64,000 nucleotides of DNA from Bimuria novae-zelandiae CBS 107.79 (Eukaryota > Ascomycota > Dothideomycetes > Pleosporales > Didymosphaeriaceae): assembly GCA_010015655.1 (NCBI GenBank), contig ML976728.1:299627-363626 (forward strand), given 5' to 3'. The position numbers were made by a program, and so were the translations under genes. Position 1 is the first letter of the stretch; each line of letters begins with the position of its first letter. The notes below the pieces were generated by a model. The model worked only from the letters and a program-made list of their open reading frames with translations, did not search any database and had not been told where the DNA came from. Below, in pieces: positions 32,851 through 43,345 of the stretch.

Positions 32851-34156
32851 ATACCTTCGAGGTCGTCAAAGAAGTCGCGGCACGAGGGTGCTCGAAGACG
32901 GGCGGCAGAACGGGCGAACCGCGGCAAGAACGGAGGTCTCGGTGAAGGTGAAAGTGAACGTGATAGCGAGGCTCAGCGCGTGCGGGACGAGCAGAGTGCC
33001 GTGTACGCCGTGTGAGCGTCTTCGCGTGGCCCCTGTGGAAGTCGATTCGCTGAACGAGGGGCGACGACGAGCGCTAAAGGAATACAGCCGTGGGGGGTCG
33101 CAATGTCGCAGCACGGTAGACTTTTGGCGGGTACAGCACACAACGGCGAAAGAGGTCACGGCAAAGGAGAGAGAGAGGGTGTGATGCACAGAGCCGTGGC
33201 AGCGCTCGCCGGCACGCAGGTGGGCAACTACGAAATACAGCAGCGGAAGTAGATGGCACGGGCCACCCAATGGCACTCAAGGGTTCGGTTCGATACTCGA
33301 CTCGTAGGGACGCGGACGCTCAATGCACGTTGAAAGATGCAGCCTCGGAGGCGACCCTGTTCTGACTGCTGCTTATAGGGCATGCTGCGGCTACATTTGT
33401 TGTTGTTTGGCCCCCATCGTGCTTGCTGTGTTCCTCGCGCCTCTATGGCAGGAACGTTCGGAGTCCTGTCTCGCGCCTTCCTAATTGCTGTTTTGGCAGT
33501 CGCAGTCTCGTGCGGCGTCACTCAAAGAAATGCTCCCTAAAGACAACAAACCGCGGGCGCCGCAGTAGCGCCTTGCATGCTCCCGGCCCAGGCTGGACCC
33601 AGTCGAGGTGAATGAGCAGTCTGTCCGCGCCCAGGTCGCACCAGCCCATGCCTCCTCGCTGCGGCAATCCATAGTCATCACCATGGGGTAATCTGCTAAT
33701 CTACGAGAGACTCTTCCGCCAGCCATGCGAGTAACGGCTGCAGCGTGCCGTGCTGGTCGAACACGTGCACATGATATTCTATTTGCCATGGCTGTCTCTC
33801 CGCACTCTACACTTCGATTCGGAAATAGACTGCTGACAGAAGTCCTAGACGACTGAGCTGAGACGAGACTCTTCAACGTCCTCCGCTAGTACAGGGCAAG
33901 GCCAGCACTGGTGGTGCAGCGGCCACTCGAAGGCTTGTACGTCACAATGTGATGGCGGCGATCAGGGACTGGCTGACCCTGGGCGATGACGGAGAAATCA
34001 TCGCATAGGCCCCATAGGGTGGATGTTTCAAGCGAAGAGATGGGTGTAGTTCTTGGAAGAAGTCGAGCACAGGACCTGCGTCGTACCTGCGAGTGATCCC
34101 AGCACACGATTTCCAAATGTGATTTTGTGCTGCCGGGTCTCACGGCCGTACATGTC
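32851..34156. other. Intergenic region upstream of the nucleotidyltransferase gene
   Basis: About 1.3 kb, GC-normal. It should contain the minus-strand promoter of the nucleotidyltransferase gene. Open frames (for example 33481-33876 minus) have no recognisable domain. No repeat is seen until the transposon at 34159. Confidence 0.5.
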
Positions 34157-34158
34157 TA

Positions 34159-35898
34159 CAAAGGGTAATCTCAATAAAGTCGGCCGTCACGTGCAGCAGG
34201 GATTCCTGCAGGGGTAGCAACTTCAAAAGTCGCGCATCTTGATTCCATCTAAAGTATAAGCAAATACACAAATAAGATGTTCTAATTATGCTGTAAAGTT
34301 GTTCTGGCCACCTGCGTCCTCGCAGAGCTCTGCAACGCGCATAAAGTAGGTAGGATGAAGCTTTTCGGCCATATACTGCCTGAGTGTCTCATCACCTTGC
34401 CAGACCTCCTTTATGTACTGTTCTGCAGCCTTTTTGGCCTCCTTAGAACTTGATAGGCATTCGTAACTTGCCAAAAAACCTTCTAGACGCCCAAAACAGC
34501 GCTCAATTGGGTGTAAGTCGGGTGAATTGGGAGGCTGAGGGCCAAACTTGATTCCTAGAGCTTTAATTTCTGGCTAGCAGTACTAGAGACCTAGTAAGTA
34601 TAGGCAAACGTTATTTTAAATTAAATAAATAGCTACGCCTAGGTTATTATCGCGTATAGCGTAGTAATAAAGGAATAGGTATTTCTTAAGTATGTTCTCT
34701 GCGTACTTAATGCCATTTATGCCCTTCCCTCCGTTGTATACAAACTCCTCTGTTTTAAAGAACTTTTTAATAGTAAGAGGTTTCTTAATACCTGCGCGGA
34801 GAGTTCTACCCTTCTTACTAGTAGCCTTATTAGTAGCTTAGCGTTAACTATTATTATAGGTAATATTGTAGTTAATTTCCTATAGTTACTACTTTTTATT
34901 AGTGCTAGTAATAGTCGCGCAAGAGCGTTTAACCTTAAAAGCCTCCTTTACTATATTATTTATGTAGGAGACGCGTTATATAAGGTCCTTATAGCTCTTA
35001 TTATTATTCTAAGCCTAAACAACGTAAGGGTATTAATAAGAGTAAGTAGTATTAGTTAAAGTAGTAGCGTAGATTATAAAACTAAATTTAGGTAGCGTTA
35101 TAGGTAGTGCGTAGACGTTACTATCTTATCTAACTAGTCTTAAAATCCTTTGCTTTCCGCCACGTATATTACTCTCGCTAATAGACTTAAAGATCTTATT
35201 ATAGCAGACGAATATAATGCGTGGAAAGTGTAGGTTATATTTAGCCTTAAGCTAGGTATAGTACTATAGTCGCTAGTCCTCGTTGTTGCTACTAAGCGCT
35301 AGTTTTTTAGGTCGTACTTTATAAGTTATTACGTATAGGTGCTGCTCGTCGCGGTGCTCCCTAGCAATATTATAGACTATATTCTTACTAAGTGTAATGC
35401 TAGCTTCTGCGCAGAGGTCTCTGACAGCGTCATGCACCCGGTAGGTGCCATATACGATAATGTCATGCCGTAGTCTTGCGCTCAGCGTAGAGCCATCGCG
35501 TACCTTTACAGGTCTGCCAGGAGGAGACTGCTTGACTGTAGGTGTTGCAGCTAGCAATTCCTGCAGTAAGTCGCCCTTTGCGGCGCCTTTGACGCGTCGA
35601 AATGCCTTACCACAGGCGTGGTCAGTTATACCCAAATCAGTGGCGATTTCTGGGAAAGTGAGGTTGTATTTTGTCCTGAGAACGACAATAGCAGCTAGCT
35701 GGGCTTCTGAAAGCAATCGAGAGCTTTTTTTGGCAGGATTTGAAGCCATATTGAGTGAGAAACGTGAGGTTGAAGTGTAGGTGTTGACGCTCTACAGAGC
35801 TCTTAGAGGCTCGGAGGCTCGGAGACTCTGTTCCGCTAGTGACGCGCTAGCTTCTTGGCAAGTCACATGACGGCCGACTTTATTGAGATTACCCTTTG
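34159..35898 (-). mobile_element. Tc1/mariner-like transposon, family X copy 1 (complete ends)
   Basis: A 1740-bp element with inverted ends CAAAGGGTAATCTCAATAAA followed by GTCGGCCGTCA, at 34159 and, inverted, ending at 35898. TA lies outside both (34157-34158 and 35899-35900). The outer approximately 400-500 bp at each end are GC-normal, whereas about 34570-35380 is TA-rich with RIP-type stops. A second copy starts at 62636. Confidence 0.93.
34286..35749 (-). pseudogene. Tc1/mariner-like transposase, family X copy 1, interior destroyed
   Basis: It starts at 35749 (MASNPAKKSSRLLSEAQ). The first 158 codons are open and contain a helix-turn-helix (LTFPEIATDLGITDHACGKA) and a second DNA-binding segment (VHDAVRDLCAEASITLSKN). 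The middle, where the catalytic aspartates should be, is full of stops. The end is readable again: PNSPDLHPIERCFGRLEGF (about 34470-34535), the third catalytic acidic region, and an open C-terminus to 34286. The copy is inactive. Confidence 0.87.
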
Positions 35899-35900
35899 TA

Positions 35901-36307
35901 GCGTCCGCTTGCTGTCGACATGTATCGTCTGTCAAACCGTAAGACGCTGATGCTGCGTCTCAAGGTTCATGAGAACCGCCGGCGCGACGGCTTCCGGCAG
36001 AGAGCCTCGTCTTCCGCTTGCGCATCCAAGGCACCGCGGACAGCATCTCTCCACACCGCCAATCGAGGATAGCGAAGCCACAACGGGTGCAATTAGCGCA
36101 GTGGCGCCGTTCCAAACGGCCGAGGGCTGGGCTCGTCAAGGTGGGGCAATCGTCCAGACACCCAACCACCCCGCGTATGCAATTGCGCACATGCCGAGCC
36201 GAGCCAGCGATGAATAGCCTCACTGCCTCAGCATGCTGCGATTGCTCCTGCGTGTCACCCCAGTCAGCACTTCTTCAAGCCACATCGGGGCCCTCAGATA
36301 CAGCACA
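35901..36307. other. Upstream region of the isochorismatase-family gene
   Basis: GC-normal, about 400 bp. It contains overlapping open frames on both strands, none with a recognisable family. It probably holds the promoter and 5' untranslated region of the gene starting at 36308; the family X transposon inserted just upstream of it. Confidence 0.45.
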
Positions 36308-37301
36308 ATGGCTCAGCGCAGGATCCGTAAGACGCCCATGGCTAGTGCCATCCTCATGCGCTCACCGACGGGTAGACAACGCCGCTCTCTTGTATGTCCA
36401 CCTCGACAAGCTTCGTGAGTAACCCTGAACTTCATGCAGAACATTTGCTGATAGTGCACTTGCGCGAAGGTTTCGATTGCTGAGGTGCTGCCAGCATCTG
36501 CGACATGCAGGAAAAGTTCCGGCCCGCCATCCACGAATTTCCAAAAGTGGTCGCGACGACGCAAAAGCTGCTGAAAGCGAGTATGCCGACCCCCTTTTCA
36601 CCATATCATTTCAGCCATCACGACAGTCTGGGGTGGACTCGCTTATACAGATGCCACCCGCCTCCATGAAAAGGTGGCATATCAAGGGGCCAAAATTCCT
36701 CGAGCCTTGGTTGGCCTGGCTAATCAGGCACTCCAGGTCAGATCCTCCACATCCCCGTTTTCGCGACCACGCAAAATAAGGCTAGATTGGGTGAGACGGT
36801 GCCTGAGTTGATGCTTGACTCACCAGGAGGCATCAAGACGGTCTTTCACGGTGACAAGACGCTCTTTTCCATGCTGTACGCCACATGTGTCTTCCGCTCC
36901 GCGCCCCTAGAATAGTAACGCTGACTGCGTTCGTACACAGCACGCCCGAGACCCGCGCTGCCCTCTCCTCGCTTAACCCTCGCCTGAGGTCCTGCGTCAT
37001 CGTCGGCATCGAATCCCACATCTGCGTCGCTCAGACTGCGCTCGACCTCCTCAAGCAGGGCCACGACGTGTACGTTATTGCGGATGGCGTGAGCAGCGTG
37101 AACAAGGAGGAGGTACCGCTGGCGCTGGCGAGGCTGAGGCACGCAGGTGCTCAGGTCGTGACGTCTGAGAGCTGGATGTATGAGGCAATGGGTGACGCCA
37201 AGATCCCCGAGTTCAAGGAGATGAGCAAGGTCGTCAAGGAATATTCCGAGAGCACGAAGGAAGTGCTACAGACCCTCTGTAAGACGGAAAATAAGCTGTA
37301 G
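36308..37301 (+). CDS. Isochorismatase-family hydrolase (cysteine hydrolase fold), five exons
   Basis: Exons 36308-36326, 36376-36391, 36495-36580, 36737-36875 and 36941-37301 join in frame to 206 residues, the usual size for the family. Introns are 49, 103, 156 and 65 bp with GT-AG ends. The spliced N-terminus reads MAQRRIHNAALFICDMQEKF, matching the start of fungal and ISOC1-type proteins, which is the main support for the two tiny first exons. Candidate catalytic triad: Asp in FICDMQ, Lys in HGDKTLFSM, nucleophile Cys in GIESHICVAQ. Family members hydrolyse isochorismate-like esters or amides; the substrate here is unknown. The ISOC1-like end (VIADGVSSVNKEEVPLALAR, TSESWMYEAMGDA) is intact. 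Only the last exon is visible as a long open frame, so simple ORF calling misses half the protein. Confidence 0.88.
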
Positions 37302-38131
37302 AGCGCGGTGGGCTAGTGTTGGTTGGAGCACAGACATCTCGGCCTTTGACTACATGGGTGTGTTCACATGCGAGTTGACGACACTGCGTCCTGACTGATA
37401 GAGTTCATCCAGGTGACTTCTTAGGCTCTTTTTTCTTACGGGTTCCAATGGTGAACTTGTCTATAAACTCGTCTAGGCGACTTGTGTTCCTGCTGGAATT
37501 CTTGATCGTACATGCCAGCGCTAGATTCGGCTTGTTCCCCTAAAGAGCAGGAATTCATCTGAGCTGGCGTGAGAAAACCCGCCGAAACATCGATTAAGAC
37601 AATCAAAAGACGCCAATGCATATCCACGTCTGTTCGCGCTTAGGCAGTAGATTTGCATGCAAACAAATGTATTTTGAATGCGCGACAATCGAGGCACCTG
37701 GCATGAGTCTACTTGTATCACGCGATGACGTCATCGTCTCAAGGCTACGTCTTCCATGAAATCCCAAGCATCAACACAGCCAGACGTTTTTAAGCCGTAA
37801 TAACATTGTTACAGGCGACATGCAAACAGATCCGATCGGACTGGCGTTGCCTATCTCCCGCGTGGGTCTGCAGGGCGGCAGCTTCAGCGGGATGACGAAA
37901 TGCAGCGTAGGTGAGGCTCCGCGACTTCCGATCATTCCACTTCGCGTGAGACAATTCAATCCATTTTTTTTTACTAGAGTTCTCACTCTTCTTCGTCAAT
38001 TTATTAGCACCACTGCTTTGCGTGATCACTCTCGGGACGTAGTGATTGTTAACGAATTATCCTGGCGCCAGTCCTGGAGACATATTACGACAGGTCACAC
38101 TAAGCCGTGAACGAGTCAGGTATCCGGAAAC
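37302..38131. other. Intergenic region between the isochorismatase-family and acetate kinase genes
   Basis: About 830 bp, GC-normal, no recognised gene. It includes the 3' end of the upstream gene, the acetate kinase promoter, and a palindromic CRE-like site at 37726-37733. Confidence 0.5.
37726..37733. promoter_or_regulatory. CRE/ATF-like palindrome TGACGTCA
   Basis: A perfect 8-bp TGACGTCA, the consensus for CREB/ATF-type bZIP factors (Atf1 in fission yeast), inside the longer palindrome GATGACGTCATC. It lies about 400 bp upstream of the acetate kinase start codon. Regulation is an inference from the motif alone. Confidence 0.4.
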
Positions 38132-39499
38132 ATGGATATGATTCTCTCTATCAACGCAGGCTCCTCCAGCGTGAAGATATCTGTCTACAAAACCGACCAG
38201 TCAACTTCAACGCCGACGCAACTTGCCGAAGCCACTGTCGAAGGCCTCACTGCTCCGCCCGCAAAACTAAAGTACTCCCGCGGCGACCAGAAGATCAAAG
38301 GGCAAGAGCTATCCGACATCTCCTCCCAAGAAGATGCGTTCAAATACATCCTCTCCCATCTCCAGTCTGACTCTGGCCTCCCAGAGCTTTCCAAGACTGA
38401 GGACATCCATTTCACCTGCCACCGCGTCGTTCACGGCGGGGACTACCCTAGGTCCCAGATCATTGATAAAGAGACGTACCACCATATTGAAGAGCTGAGT
38501 GATTTGGCACCGCTGCATAATGGGCCGGCGCTGAGCATTGTGAGGGCCGTGAGCGAGATCCTGCCGCACGCGAAGAACATCGCCTACTTCGATAGTAGTT
38601 TCCATGCTACCCTTCCAAAGCATATCTGCACGTATCCGATTGATCAGAGTGTGGCTGTGAGAGCCAAGTTGAGAAAGTACGGTTTCCACGGGATCAGTTA
38701 TCAGTTCATCACGGATGCTGTAAGTCCTCTGCACGATACAATCCCAACCCAATCCCGCTCGCTCCAATCAACGACTCCCTCTTTTCAAGGAAAGCGAAAA
38801 ATATGAAGGGGATACTGACACGCTGTACAGGTAGCTAGCTACTTGAACAAACCCAAAGACTCCCTTAATATAATCGCCCTACACCTCGGCTCCGGTGCCT
38901 CGGCTTGCTGCATTAAAGGAGGACGCTCGCACGATACCACGATGGGTCTTACGCCCCTCGCTGGACTTCCTGGCGCCACTCGCTCCGGATCCATCGACCC
39001 CTCGCTCATGTTTCACTTTACACACAACGCATCCAGTCCCTCTCACTCTGCCTCGGGGCACCTGCACATCACGCAAGCCGAGGAGATCCTCAACAAGAAT
39101 TCCGGCTGGAAGAGTCTCACCGGCACCACCGACTTTGGTGCCATCAGCTCGAGTGATAAAGAGGAGTGTAAGTTGGCGTTCGACATCTTTGTCGATCGTA
39201 TCCTGAACTACTTGGGGCCGTATTTTACAAAGCTAGGCGGTGAGGTGGATGCTTTGGTCTTTGCGGGCGGTATTGGCGAGAAAGGGGCGAGGCTAAGACA
39301 AGAGGTCGTTAAGGGAGTGGAGTGTTTGGGGTTCAAGTTGGACATGGGAAAGAATGAGAGTCCGGCGGATGAAGTGGTTACGGATATTAGCGCGGGGGAT
39401 GCAAAGCTCAAGACGTTGATTTGTCAGACGGATGAACAGCTGCAGATGGCGAAGGGTGTGCTGGACGATAGGGGCCGGTTTGTCGGCAAGAAGGGCTGA
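38132..39499 (+). CDS. Acetate kinase
   Basis: Exon 1 (38132-38719) and exon 2 (38831-39499) flank a 111-bp phase-0 intron (GTAAGT...TACAG) and give 418 residues, normal for acetate kinase. Motifs in order: LSINAGSSSVKISVY near residue 5 (signature 1, nucleotide-binding Asn); CHRVVHGGDYP with the substrate-binding Arg; IAYFDSSFHATLP with the catalytic Asp; KYGFHGISYQ; LHLGSGASAC; MGLTPLAGLPGATRSG with the transition-state Arg (signature 2); and FAGGIGEKGARLR near the C-terminus. It interconverts acetate plus ATP and acetyl phosphate plus ADP. In fungi the partner is usually xylulose-5-phosphate phosphoketolase, making a cytosolic route between sugar phosphates and acetate; no phosphoketolase gene is in this window. 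All key residues appear intact. Confidence 0.95.
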
Positions 39500-40048
39500 G
39501 CTGATCTGATTGGACAGGTCCGACCTTCGAAAGCCTGTACATCCTTCAGCCATAGAAATCCAAAATGATCTTTGGCGATGCAAGTGATGTATATATGCTG
39601 AACATGGTCTGCCGAGTCCAGGTGAGACGTTAGTGACTTTGCACAGAAGATATTTACATGTCTTGAATGATCCACCACGCTTTCTTACGTTTATTGGTGT
39701 CTCTCTAGACGCGTATCTAGACGCGTATCTCCATAAGTATCTAGACGAGTATGTAGTACCATGTCTAGACGCGTACATACATTAGCGCATCGTAATGGGG
39801 ACTGTTTTGTACAACGAAACAATTGAGTGGACCGCCTTCTCGAAAATGGAACGGAGCCAGACACGAACGTTCTTTCCCCGCGAGTGACTTCAACGCCGCG
39901 ACGCTACCCCGCCTAGTACACGTACAACACCTCAATGCGGGGAAACGCATGCTCAATTACATATCCGTAATAATCCCATTTCCCACCTCCTTTCTTCAGT
40001 TTCTTATTTCTTCAGCAGGAAATCCCCCAAGTCTAATTCCTCACTAAG
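39500..40048. other. Intergenic region between acetate kinase and the short-chain dehydrogenase
   Basis: About 550 bp, GC-normal. It contains the acetate kinase 3' end, a 12-bp minisatellite (39704-39775), and a pyrimidine-rich stretch (CCCACCTCCTTTCTTC) shortly before the dehydrogenase start, typical of fungal core promoters. Confidence 0.5.
39704..39775 (+). repeat. 12-bp minisatellite, six units
   Basis: Six consecutive 12-mers: TCTAGACGCGTA (units 1, 2 and 6), TCTAGACGAGTA (unit 4), and two diverged units, TCTCCATAAGTA (3) and TGTAGTACCATG (5), with no change of register. The main unit contains the 10-bp near-palindrome CTAGACGCGT. Confidence 0.88.
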
Positions 40049-40979
40049 ATGACCGCAAACTCCCGCCCTCGCACCGCGTTCATCACAGGTACTCATTCAG
40101 CTTACTACCACACAGCCTGATCACTGCATAGATACTCACGTAGAAAAAGGTGGATCCAGCGGCATCGGCCACGCCCTCGCAACCCGCCTCCTCAAGCTCA
40201 ACTACTCCATCTTCATCGCCGACCTCTCCCTCACCGGCGCAAAGGCCCTCGCCTCTACCTACAACACGCCCTCATCGCTCCGCGTGCACTACGCCGGCAC
40301 AGACGTCACCTCGTGGTCCTCGCAACTCGCCTCTTTCAAGCAAGCCCTGCAGGTCCTGGGCGGCCGCATCGACGCCGTGTTCCCCGTCGCCGGCATTGGC
40401 GAGCGGAAATGGCTGCCCTTCCCTGACGAAACACCACCAGAAGGTGGATTCGCAGAGCCAAATCTGCAGACGCTAGATGTCGATCTGACGGGCCTGTTGT
40501 ACACTGTATCCCTAGCGGTACAGCAGTTCCGCCGACAGGAAAAGGACGATGGCTGGAGGGGAAAACTAGTGCTCACGGCGAGTATTTGTGGTATTGTCCC
40601 CGTTCCCGCTCTGCCTATTTACTCGGCCGCGAAGTACGGCGTTGTCGGCTTGACGCGTACGTATGGGAACCTTTTGGTGCAAGAGGGCATTACGGTGAAT
40701 GCGGTGTGTCCGGGTATCGCGCGGACCGCGATTAATAGCGAGGCATTCTATAAGAGTATTGAGAGCGAGGGGATTCTAGTGAGCGTGGAGAGTGTCGTGG
40801 ACGCGTTTGTGGCGGTGCTTGAGGGAAACGGAAGTGCGGAGTTGTTTGTCTGTCGGCCGGAGGGGTGGGTGAAGTGGGAGGATAAGGAGGGGGATGCATG
40901 GTTGGAGAAGAGCATTGAGGTGCTTGATGAGGGCCATCGGTGGATTCATTGTTCTGATGGGGCGAATAAGTACTACTGA
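40049..40979 (+). CDS. Short-chain dehydrogenase/reductase (SDR, classical type)
   Basis: Exon 1 (40049-40088, MTANSRPRTAFIT and the first base of Gly) and exon 2 (40150-40979) flank a 61-bp intron (GTACTC...AAAAG) and encode 289 residues. The splice falls inside the cofactor-binding glycine motif, restoring TGGSSGIG. Further family features are an acidic residue after beta-2 (FIADLS) suggesting NAD preference, the AGIG motif in place of NNAG, the catalytic Ser in VLTASICGIV, the catalytic YSAAK (YxxxK), and VNAVCPG with the nicotinamide loop. The C-terminal part resembles 15-hydroxyprostaglandin-dehydrogenase-like fungal SDRs. The substrate is unknown. No lesions are seen. Confidence 0.92.
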
Positions 40980-41177
40980 ACGAGCTGTGTGGAACATTAA
41001 ACCACAATCCCAAGCATCAAACATAGCTGCGGGGTGGAGTACGAGCCGAGACCTAGCGGAGATATTCGCGTACACCATCTACGCCAGTTATCTTAGCCCC
41101 TCCTTCCTATTCGCGACTAGTTATTCTTACATCGCTTCCTTACAAATGTAATTAGTAAACCACGACTACTTAACTTA

Positions 41178-41850
41178 ACGTGTTTCACTAGTCATTGTGC
41201 CACCCTAATTACTCGCGACGCATCTCTACACAACACCCATGACGCCTACTACACAACGTACCCACCAACTCGAAAAGGAAGCTAGGCTAGCTCTATTAAC
41301 CTACGCAATTTAGATAAGACAGAACTCTAGCTACTAAAACGCTATAAGGCTTTATAATATTAATTAATTTACCCTACGTTAACGCATTAATAGTTACCTA
41401 CTTTAGGCTATTACTAACTTCTAAAAATAAAAGCTATATCTGATAAAGTAGTAGACTCTAATAGAGTAGATCCTAGATCTTAATTAATATAAATTTCTAC
41501 CTTATATTATTAGCGTATATATAATAGCTAACTATTTACTTATTACGTGCGGCTAGATTCTTATCCTATAGTTAGTAAGTAAGAACTAAATATTATGTTT
41601 TATTAAGACTTAGCTAGGCTTATAAACTAAGTAGACTAAAAGCTTCTATAGTTAGTATGCGTGCTATAAGGATCTTATTAAGATTTCTACCTAAAGGAGT
41701 CGCGATAGACATACGGCATACTAGATATAGACATCTATAACTTTAATAAGATAGGCTTTATAATAGGGATTACCTCTACGTCTAAAGTAGTAACTAACTT
41801 AGACACTATAAGCAGGGCTATATATAGTGGGGTGACAAAAAGAAAAACAA
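41178..41850 (+). mobile_element. Fot1/pogo-like element fragment (5' part)
   Basis: After TA (41176-41177) the sequence ACGTGTTTCACTAG resembles a Fot1-type terminus. From 41239 the plus strand reads MTPTTQRTHQLEKEARLAL, then with stops ignored a psq/CENP-B-like region, and near 41740-41790 SITLIR-ALIIGITSTSKVV, which corresponds to the NFDETG...VISTAKVV stretch of Fot1-like DDE domains. Nothing recognisable of the rest follows after about 41850. Heavily RIP-degraded and truncated. Confidence 0.7.
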
Positions 41851-42142
41851 TTATTTTTAGGTACCTTTATAAAACTTTGATAGTATAGCTAAAAGCAGGA
41901 TTATAGTTAAGGGTAAAATATAGAATTGTTGGAAAAATCTAGATAATTATAGCTATTAACCTTCGCTGTACTTAGTAAGCACTAGAATAACGTATTAACT
42001 TAGTAAAATAAGGCTAAACCTTTTTAACCTGTTTAAGGCCTTATAATTTTCTTTTACAGGTAAAAAATTATTAAATTCTTATATATATACTGCTTTAGTG
42101 CTTCTCTAGTTTATATACCAAATTTGGATATAGGTTTACTCA
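41851..42142. other. AT-rich sequence of unknown origin
   Basis: TA-rich degraded DNA between the Fot1-like fragment and the LTR at 42143. No motif recognised. Confidence 0.4.
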
Positions 42143-42390
42143 TGTGAGGACGAGCTCGGGCTCCTGCATCAAGTGAGTAGATGAGGTAGATTGGCTCTAT
42201 TTCAGCTACACTAAGATGAGGAGACTGTAGGTACATAGTCTCGCAGCGCTTTTGTGCGCTTGTCGGAGGGGAACAACTATCCATCTAAGGTAACTACGCT
42301 GGGTGCGCGAGTAGCAGCCCCAGGACGTAAGGCAGTTGCGTCCTGTACGCGAGGTCATGTGACCTGCCAGCATGTAAGGCCGTCACATCA
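42143..42390 (-). repeat. Gypsy C 3' LTR (GC-normal)
   Basis: A 248-bp segment bounded by TG (42143) and CA (42390), with the polypurine tract on the opposite strand directly adjacent (CCCCCCTCTA at 42391-42400, read TAGAGGGGGG on the minus strand). It has almost no RIP-type change although the DNA on both sides does. No second copy is in the window, so the ends rest on the TG/CA and tract. Confidence 0.6.
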
Positions 42391-42845
42391 CCCCCCTCTA
42401 AGGTAGGCTTAATCCCTTAAGTCTATTATACTACTTCCTTCTTAGGTCCTTACTTTAAGCTATCTTGTTTATACCTTAATTATATTTTTATTTTTATTTT
42501 TATTTTTAAGTACTTACTAGTCTTATACGCTTATAGCTAGGCGTCGAATTATAATAGTAAATTAGGTTTTTTTAAGTAAGCTTAATAGTAATTTTTAACT
42601 TTATAAGGCGCTCCCTTAAAGCCTTAGGCGTTATACTAAGTAGGATTAAAATTATAAGTAGTCTAAAAGGCCTTATACTATAAGTATTTATAATATATAT
42701 AGCTATTAAGAATCTTCTTTACTTACTACTTAAAAGTACTATTAACCTTAATTAGTTCTTTTTTAGATTTAATTTAGCCTAGTAAAAAGTTAATAGTATT
42801 TTTATATAAATAGCCTACGTAAAAGCCGTTGTGTATATACATATA
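42143..42845 (-). mobile_element. Gypsy C retrotransposon, 3' end only
   Basis: A probable 3' LTR (42143-42390) and, inside it on the minus strand, the last part of a Gypsy polyprotein (about 42845-42510). With RIP stops ignored it reads like a chromodomain (VKKILNSYIYYKYL, then FNPT-YNA-GFKGAPYKVKNYY). An ATTTTT microsatellite lies at 42482-42509. The rest is missing at the Gypsy A 5' LTR (42846). Confidence 0.7.
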
Positions 42846-43345
42846 TGTTACGATCACGAATCCCACAGGAACAATAGAACCAGATAATTACGCCAAGAGA
42901 GTCATTGTTGGCGAAATGACTGCGCCAGGGAAACACATAGTAGCGCGGGGCAGCCTAAATTAGCAAGCACGTGACGAAGTCCCGCATAAGAGTTAGGACT
43001 ATAGTAAGTCTTAGGGACTACCTCTAGGAGAAGGATCTTAGCAGGACTATAATAGTAATTTAGATAATAGCAAAAACTAGGATAAATAGTATATAGTTTA
43101 ATAATTTCTCTATAATTCTCCTACTCCTTATAGTTAACTTTATATACTATAAGTATATTTCTTATAATAAATTAGTAAATCTCCTAGTAAGTTATTCTAT
43201 AGTTTATTATAAAATTAAATTATTTTTAAAACCTACCTTGTAGCTATCTTTAGCTTTTAATTATTAAATATCTATAAGGCGCTTCTCCCTTAACCTATCC
43301 TCCCTTAACCTAGCCTAGGCTTAGGTACGTAGAGTCCTTGTAACA
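42846..43345 (+). repeat. Gypsy A 5' LTR
   Basis: 500 bp, TGTTACGATCACG...CCTTGTAACA. The first approximately 130 bp are almost free of RIP-type changes and the rest is TA-rich. Confidence 0.9.

Noticed and set aside
33481..33876. 131-codon minus-strand frame upstream of the nucleotidyltransferase gene
   Set aside because: No recognisable domain, and other frames overlap it.
36018..36422. 134-codon frame upstream of the isochorismatase-family gene, once considered as its first exon
   Set aside because: Its sequence does not match the family, whereas splicing from 36308 through two microexons restores the conserved N-terminus exactly.
20844..41177. Possible biosynthetic gene cluster (SDR, isochorismatase-like, acetate kinase close together)
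   Set aside because: No polyketide synthase, NRPS, terpene synthase, P450 or pathway regulator is present, and the neighbours are housekeeping genes.
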